The notes beneath the pieces are model-generated. The model worked only from the letters and a program-made list of their open reading frames with translations, was not told where the DNA came from and searched no databases. DNA of 18,281 nt from OLB6 sp964620125 (GTDB taxonomy: Bacteria; Bacteroidota; Ignavibacteria; Kapaibacteriales; Kapaibacteriaceae): assembly GCA_964620125.1 (NCBI GenBank), contig CAZUGQ010000034.1, forward strand, positions 1 to 18,281, written 5' to 3'. The stretch's first letter is position 1; the number at the start of each line of letters is the position of its first letter. Both the position numbers and the translations under genes were made by a program. Of the stretch, positions 14,501 through 18,281 are shown piece after piece.

Positions 14501-15286
14501 CTACGAGGCCTTTACATACTTTGTTGCCTCGAACTGAATGCCAGGGATCTCGATATCCTGGTTTGCCGGTGCTCCCAACCGCAGTATTGCTGGCTTCTGA
14601 TATGTTTTCACGATGCCCACGCCCTCTACAACCCAAAAATCAATCGGGATCACCAGTGGATCTACAGGAACAGTCCCAATGATTGCAGTGATGGTAAAGT
14701 TGATCTTGTAGTCCAATTTGTAATGCATTGCCTTCGTCGTTTGGCCTCCAATGGTGATGTTCTCATTTCCAACCTTGGTGCCGACGAGGTCGAAAACGGC
14801 ATCAATGGTGAGCGGCAATCCCTGATATACCACACTAATGCCGCTAACGGTATCCTTTAAGCCAGTCCACGTGGAGTTGTTCTGGTCACCAATAAGAACC
14901 CACCGTGTGCCGAGTTCAAGAGGAGAAATATTGGGCAGGTTGAAGCTGAGGTCGAAGAGGCGATACAGCTTTGCACCATCTTCCGACAGATACAACGTAT
15001 CGGTTGGAGCGCCAAGCTGGTGAGCCACATACAATGCTGCACTTTTGGTCATCCCTTCTGAGTCCGCAGCAGAGCTTGTGCCCGAGTACGCCGTTGAATC
15101 AGTGAAAGAAGCAGCCACGCTGTCTGCACCTGACTGGTTCATGACCAGTATCTGATTGTTATTCAGCATGTAGGTTCCCAGCTTTGTTGCTAGGTACGAC
15201 ACGACAGCAGCAGGGTTGGTTGATTCGGAGGTGCAACCAGCAATCACGAGGGCTACCACTCCGATTAACCCGATTGAAATTTTCAT
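14501..15286 (-). CDS. lipoprotein of unknown function (261 aa)
   Basis: It begins MKISIGLIGVVALVIAGC: a signal peptide with a good lipobox (IAGC, Cys18), hence membrane-anchored outside the cytoplasm. The rest is Thr/Ser/Ile-rich and likely all-beta (for example VVYQGLPLTIDAVFDLVGTKVG, and FWVVEGVGIVKTY near the C-terminus). The segment FWVVEGVGIVK resembles strand ends seen in many Bacteroidota lipoproteins of unknown role; I do not recognise a named family. The ATG at 15286 has GGAGA upstream; a longer frame to 15430 would run back through the tRNA and is not credible. It lies 51 bases downstream of tRNA-Ser on the same strand with no obvious terminator between, and ends at a strong terminator. 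It has no cysteine other than the lipid-attachment one. Confidence 0.85.
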   Translation of the reverse strand: MKISIGLIGVVALVIAGCTSESTNPAAVVSYLATKLGTYMLNNNQILVMNQSGADSVAASFTDSTAYSGTSSAADSEGMTKSAALYVAHQLGAPTDTLYLSEDGAKLYRLFDLSFNLPNISPLELGTRWVLIGDQNNSTWTGLKDTVSGISVVYQGLPLTIDAVFDLVGTKVGNENITIGGQTTKAMHYKLDYKINFTITAIIGTVPVDPLVIPIDFWVVEGVGIVKTYQKPAILRLGAPANQDIEIPGIQFEATKYVKAS

Positions 15287-15300
15287 GGGATCTCCGTTGT

Positions 15301-15314
15301 GTGGCAAGTGCCAC
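15301..15314 (-). promoter_or_regulatory. short hairpin in the 5' leader of the lipoprotein gene, downstream of the tRNA
   Basis: GTGGCAAGTGCCAC can pair as 5-6 bp with a tiny loop. On the minus strand it lies between the tRNA 3' end (15338) and the ribosome binding site of the lipoprotein gene. There is no T-run, so it is more likely a processing or leader element than a terminator. Confidence 0.35.
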
Positions 15315-15337
15315 GATGAAACGATTGAACAATTGTG

Positions 15338-15419
15338 CGGAGGGCGAGGGACTCGAACCCCCACAGGCTTGCGCCCGGCGGTTTTCAAGACCGCTGCAAT
15401 ACCATTATGCGAGCCCTCC
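15338..15419 (-). tRNA. tRNA-Ser (anticodon UGA)
   Basis: On the minus strand the acceptor arm GGAGGGC pairs with GCCCTCC. The anticodon arm is GCGGT-CTTGAAA-ACCGC with anticodon TGA (UCA codons). A long variable arm (CGGGCGCAAGCCTG) marks the serine class, and the T-loop is GGTTCGAGTC. The discriminator is G, as usual for Ser. The CCA end is not encoded (GCA follows). It lies between ACMSD and the lipoprotein gene, all on the same strand. Confidence 0.95.
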
Positions 15420-15427
15420 GGGGATTG

Positions 15428-15435
15428 CAAAGATA
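15428..15435 (-). promoter_or_regulatory. candidate -7 box (TATCTTTG) of tRNA-Ser
   Basis: On the minus strand TATCTTTG matches TAnnTTTG and ends 8 bases before the first tRNA base. This is the distance expected if transcription starts at or just before the tRNA. A -33 element is not obvious. Confidence 0.4.
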
Positions 15436-15468
15436 GTGCCAGAGATGGTGTTCAGCGTCCGCGCTGGT

Positions 15469-16521
15469 TCAGTCTTCAACCGACCGGAGTGCCCATGGAC
15501 GCGGTCGGTCAAACTGGTCTGCTGAAAGGCCAAGGAATGACAGGACTGAATCCTGGAATAAGTGTTGCTTGATTGCCGGACTCAGATCCTCCATCTCCTC
15601 AATAAACTTGCCGTGCTCAAGGTCGCCCAGTGGAAACGGATAATCCGAGCCATAGACGATTCTCTCTGCACCAACCAAGGCCAACAGAAATCGCAGGGCA
15701 TCGGCGTTGTGGGTGATGCTGTCTACCCAAAACTTGCCGATGTATGACTGAGGTTCCTGAATGTGATTAACGTTGCAGAGGTCTGGACGTGCATGAAATC
15801 CGTGATTGATCCGGCCAATTGTGAAGGGTAAGGAGCCGCCTGCATGAGCAAAGAGGACCTTGAGTCTTGGGAAAGCATCGAACACGCCCCCAAATATCAT
15901 GGACGTGATTGCCAAGGTGGTTTCGGCTGGCATCCCAACCAGCCACTGCTGGAAGTATCTGGTAAGACGTTCGCCGCCCACCATATCCCACGGATGAACA
16001 AAGAGGCTGGCATCCATACTTTCCGCAGCTTCCCACAACGGAAAAAAAACCTTGTCGTCTAGGTTTTTCCCATTTACGTTGCTGCCAATCTGAACTCCTG
16101 GTAAACCGAGCTCGTGCTTGCAGCGCCAAAGTTCCCGAATCGCCGCATCAATATCCTGCATGGGCAGGGTACCCAGGCCAACGAATCGCTGTGGGTGTTG
16201 GGTAACTACTTTGGCAAGATGATCGTTGAGAAATCGAGACCAATCAACACCATGTTCCGGTTGTGCCCAGTAGTTGAAGAGGACTGGCACTGTGCATAGG
16301 ACCATGACATCTACGTGATGTGAGTCCATGTCTCGAAGGATGGCCTCGGGCTTCCAAGTGTTTTCAGAAATATCTCTGAAGAATGTGCCGTCATCCTTCA
16401 TCATCCTAGCCTTGCCCTCAGCGTAATGATCTAGTGTGATGAAGCCCCCATACCCATACTTTTCTCGCAATGACGGCCACGTTTCCGGAAGTATATGTGC
16501 GTGAGCGTCAATCTTTAGCAT
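15469..16521 (-). CDS. 2-amino-3-carboxymuconate-6-semialdehyde decarboxylase (ACMSD)
   Basis: 350 residues, of the amidohydrolase superfamily. It decarboxylates 2-amino-3-carboxymuconate semialdehyde to 2-aminomuconate semialdehyde (EC 4.1.1.45), steering 3-hydroxyanthranilate away from quinolinate/NAD towards catabolism. The metal ligands are visible: DAHAH with His7 and His9, His176 in FVHPWD, His226 in FAHAGG and Asp293 in YGSDYPFPLG; these match the zinc site known for ACMSD. The N-terminal MLKIDAHAHILPETWP is characteristic. The ATG at 16521 follows the HAAO stop by 50 bases on the same strand, so the two are an operon with enzyme order dioxygenase then decarboxylase. The C-terminal tail (RPRPWALRSVED) seems a little longer than in the classic enzyme. 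A related OMPDC-like decarboxylase is possible but unlikely next to HAAO. Confidence 0.92.
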   Translation of the reverse strand: MLKIDAHAHILPETWPSLREKYGYGGFITLDHYAEGKARMMKDDGTFFRDISENTWKPEAILRDMDSHHVDVMVLCTVPVLFNYWAQPEHGVDWSRFLNDHLAKVVTQHPQRFVGLGTLPMQDIDAAIRELWRCKHELGLPGVQIGSNVNGKNLDDKVFFPLWEAAESMDASLFVHPWDMVGGERLTRYFQQWLVGMPAETTLAITSMIFGGVFDAFPRLKVLFAHAGGSLPFTIGRINHGFHARPDLCNVNHIQEPQSYIGKFWVDSITHNADALRFLLALVGAERIVYGSDYPFPLGDLEHGKFIEEMEDLSPAIKQHLFQDSVLSFLGLSADQFDRPRPWALRSVED

Positions 16522-16571
16522 GCTTCTTTACAGGCGTACAACGAAAGAATGTTACGTAGGGAGTTCGGCGG

Positions 16572-17090
16572 CTATCGTGCAGGTGGCTGCATAATCGTTC
16601 CACACTTGGAACATGTGCGCTTGGATTCATCGCTATAGAATCGATCGAAGATTGGGGGGAGCTGAGTAACAATGTCCGTGAGTGGTAGGAACTCTTCGTA
16701 GAGTTTATTGCCGCAATTCTCGCAGAACCACATAAACGCATCCAGTTCCTTTGATTCACGCTTACGCTCTACAACAAGGCCAACGGTGTTTGCAGGGCGC
16801 TGCGGACTGTGTGGTGTGCGAGGTGGCAGTAAGAAAATATCGCCTTCACGGATCTCTATGTCACGTGGTTTTCCATCGTCGATGATCTTTACAACAATGT
16901 CGCCCTCGAGTTGGTAGAAGAATTCTTCACCTTCATTGTAGTGATAGTCCTTGCGGTTGTTCGGACCGCCAACCACCATGATGATGAACTCGGTGTCTTC
17001 ATATACCTTTTGGTTGCCCACCGGTGGCTTTAATAAATGTCGATGCTCGTCAATCCACTGACGGAAATTCAATGGAGCCTGGACGGCCAT
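16572..17090 (-). CDS. 3-hydroxyanthranilate 3,4-dioxygenase
   Basis: 172 residues, the size of the bacterial single-cupin enzyme (EC 1.13.11.6). It opens the ring of 3-hydroxyanthranilate with O2 to give the substrate of ACMSD. Iron ligands are His50, Glu56 and His94 (in RKDYHYNEGEEFFYQ and PPRTPHSPQRP), with substrate-binding Arg46 and Arg98 also present. The C-terminal rubredoxin-like site is intact: CENC (123, 126) and CSKC (160, 163). The gene product therefore looks fully functional. It starts with ATG at 17090 (MAVQAPLNFRQWIDEHRHLL), with GAGG about 9 bases upstream. It is divergent from the SDR gene across only 45 bases, suggesting shared control, and is followed by ACMSD. The symbol haaO or nbaC is used in other organisms. 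Confidence 0.95.
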   Translation of the reverse strand: MAVQAPLNFRQWIDEHRHLLKPPVGNQKVYEDTEFIIMVVGGPNNRKDYHYNEGEEFFYQLEGDIVVKIIDDGKPRDIEIREGDIFLLPPRTPHSPQRPANTVGLVVERKRESKELDAFMWFCENCGNKLYEEFLPLTDIVTQLPPIFDRFYSDESKRTCSKCGTIMQPPAR

Positions 17091-17101
17091 GGTACACCTC
17101 G

Positions 17102-17109
17102 TAGCTTTG
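17102..17109 (+). promoter_or_regulatory. candidate -7 box (TAGCTTTG) of the SDR gene
   Basis: TAGCTTTG fits TAnnTTTG and lies 26 bases before the SDR ATG in the 45-base divergent intergenic region. The ribosome binding site AAGGAG (17125-17130) follows. A near match (TACTTTG) lies on the opposite strand for HAAO. Both are weak on their own. Confidence 0.3.
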
Positions 17110-17135
17110 AAGTCGCAAAGTACGAAGGAGCAACG

Positions 17136-17945
17136 ATGAACGTGGACACCACGCTAACTCTTCCACTTCAAGGTCGGTGCGCATTTGTAGGCGGTGCATC
17201 GAAAGGCATTGGCAGGGCCACTGCCGAGTTGTTGGCACAAAGAGGAGCGACCGTCATTGTATTGGCACGATCCGAAAAAACACTCGAGGCAGTGGTAGGG
17301 GGCTTGGATAGGCGGGCTGGACAAGAGCACGCCTACGTTGTGGGTGATGTTTCAAACCCCGATTCAATATTCACATGGGTGAAAAACCGTGTTAATAACA
17401 TTTCGCCAATTCACATCGTTGTGAATAACAGTGGGGGCCCTCCAGGTGGATTACTTGTGGAAAGTCCCGTAGCCGAGCTGCAACAAGCCTTTCAAAATCA
17501 TGTGCTGTTCAGTCATCAACTTATGCAGATTCTCGTTCCCGGAATGAGGAAAACAGGTATCGGTCGATTCATTAACATCATTTCCACAAGTGTAAAACAA
17601 CCCATTGAAGGCTTGGGTGTAAGCAACACCGTACGAGGTGCCATGGCAAGCTGGGCAAAAACACTTGCCACGGAATTGGGTCCAGACGGTATTACTGTAA
17701 ACAATGTATTGCCAGGTGCGACAAGTACAGACAGACTCGAAGCCATCATCCAGCGTCGGGCTGCCGAATCCGGTGCAACGGCAAACGATGTTCGGGCAGA
17801 GTTAACAGCAGAGATACCCATTGGAAGATTTGCAACTCCACAGGAGATTGCTGCTGCAGTGGCCTTCCTTGCAAGCGACGAAGCCGCATACATAACCGGA
17901 ACAAGCATTCTCGTTGATGGTGGGCGCACGAGGGCCCTTTCATGA
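17136..17945 (+). CDS. short-chain dehydrogenase/reductase-like protein without the YxxxK motif
   Basis: 269 residues with an SDR Rossmann fold: GGASKGIGRATAELL (nucleotide binding, first Gly replacing the common Thr), VVNNSGGPPGG (NNxG-like), a catalytic-type Ser in FINIISTSV, and LGPDGITVNNVLPGAT plus the C-terminal FLASDEAAYITGTSILVDGG. Where classical SDRs carry YxxxK, this protein has SNTVR, so the Tyr and Lys are both replaced. Such atypical SDRs are known as BKR-like proteins (CDD group cd05344), with no established reaction. I chose the ATG at 17136 because AAGGAG precedes it and the protein begins just before the Rossmann fold; the frame upstream overlaps HAAO. Its divergent position beside HAAO/ACMSD suggests a part in 3-hydroxyanthranilate/2-aminomuconate breakdown (inference). 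Confidence 0.88.
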   Translation: MNVDTTLTLPLQGRCAFVGGASKGIGRATAELLAQRGATVIVLARSEKTLEAVVGGLDRRAGQEHAYVVGDVSNPDSIFTWVKNRVNNISPIHIVVNNSGGPPGGLLVESPVAELQQAFQNHVLFSHQLMQILVPGMRKTGIGRFINIISTSVKQPIEGLGVSNTVRGAMASWAKTLATELGPDGITVNNVLPGATSTDRLEAIIQRRAAESGATANDVRAELTAEIPIGRFATPQEIAAAVAFLASDEAAYITGTSILVDGGRTRALS

Positions 17946-17949
17946 CGTT

Positions 17950-18034
17950 TCAACAAGCATGCAACATCCGTGTTAGCTCGCGTAGTGTGAGTTCGCGCTG
18001 CTTGTCGTAAAAAAGATTTGCTGCCCGAAAGCTT
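17950..18034 (-). CDS. probable 3' end of an unrecognised minus-strand gene running into the repeat array
   Basis: On the minus strand, TGA at 17950-17952 ends a frame reading FRAANLFYDKQRELTLRELTR then MLHAC. This looks protein-like (amphipathic helix, no rare codon clusters). It stops 4 bases after the convergent SDR stop, the tight spacing expected of real neighbouring genes. Upstream the same frame runs without a stop through the 16-bp array to the window edge, but the array is stop-free in all three minus-strand frames, so that openness proves little. Either the array lies inside this gene, or it has cut it off from its 5' part. I do not recognise the family. Confidence 0.4.
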
Positions 18035-18281
18035 TGACCGGGAGTGTTTCTGACCGGGAGTGTCCTTGACCGGGAGTGTTTCTGACCGGGAGTGTTTCTG
18101 GCCGGAAGTGTTTCTGACCGGGAGTGTTTCTGACCCGAAGTGTTTCTGACCGGGAGTGTTTCTGACCGGGAGTGTTTCTGACCGGGAGTGTTTCTGACCG
18201 GGAGTGTTTCTGACCGGGAGTGTTTCTGACCGGGAGTGTTTTTGACCGGGAGTGTTTTTGACCGGGAGTGTTTTTGACCGG
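18035..18281. repeat. 16-bp tandem array (TGACCGGGAGTGTTTC), at least 15 units, cut by the window end
   Basis: Units start every 16 bases from 18035 to 18275. Most match the consensus exactly. Variants are TGTCCT in unit 2, TGGCCGGAAG at 18099, TGACCCGAAG at 18131, and TTTTT in place of TTTCT in the last units. The core TGACCGGGAG is the same as in the 28-bp palindrome array at 14120-14399, but here only one half of the palindrome is present, in direct orientation. It extends beyond the window. Confidence 0.95.

Overview
The window is bacterial, compact and of moderate GC. Three signs suggest a member of the Bacteroidota/Chlorobiota lineage (Ignavibacteria/Kapabacteria-like): a C-terminal domain of the type IX secretion type, PD40-repeat and META-domain proteins, and a few TAnnTTTG promoter-like boxes. 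This is inference from family content. Unlike many Bacteroidota, several genes here have clear purine-rich ribosome binding sites.

Layout. 1-201 is the 3' end of an unrecognised gene. A second, 5'-truncated copy of it lies at 2763-3023, with the last 201 bases about 93% identical. Between the copies, on the minus strand, are a small secreted Cys-containing protein (2098-2454) and a large thioredoxin-fold protein (243 to about 2054), separated by a strong hairpin that overlaps the start region of the second gene. From 3052 to 8837 runs a tightly packed plus-strand block: ilvE, a DinB-family protein, a META-domain lipoprotein, recG, queE and a PD40 beta-propeller protein, with overlaps or short gaps. 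A tandem-repeat spacer (8880-9004) separates it from a minus-strand operon read from 14012 down to 9005: ECF sigma factor, membrane-anchored putative anti-sigma factor with a T9SS-like tail, and a giant VIT/vWA/TPR/DUF2135 surface or periplasmic protein. Upstream of that operon lie a G-quadruplex-like tract and a ten-unit array of 28-bp palindromes. Next come a lipoprotein with a textbook terminator, tRNA-Ser(UGA), and the kynurenine-pathway genes ACMSD and 3-hydroxyanthranilate dioxygenase (minus strand). A divergent short-chain dehydrogenase without the usual YxxxK motif follows. The window ends inside a 16-bp tandem array that shares its core with the 28-bp palindrome array.

How it works together. 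HAAO and ACMSD catalyse consecutive steps of tryptophan/3-hydroxyanthranilate breakdown, and the divergent SDR may belong to the same pathway. The sigma, anti-sigma and VIT/vWA genes look like a self-contained envelope-signalling unit. The most unusual content is the repeat biology. Two arrays, 3.6 kb apart, use the same CCGGGAGTG core, once as closed palindromes and once as direct half-sites. A 9-bp repeat has also multiplied the stop codon of the VIT gene in frame.
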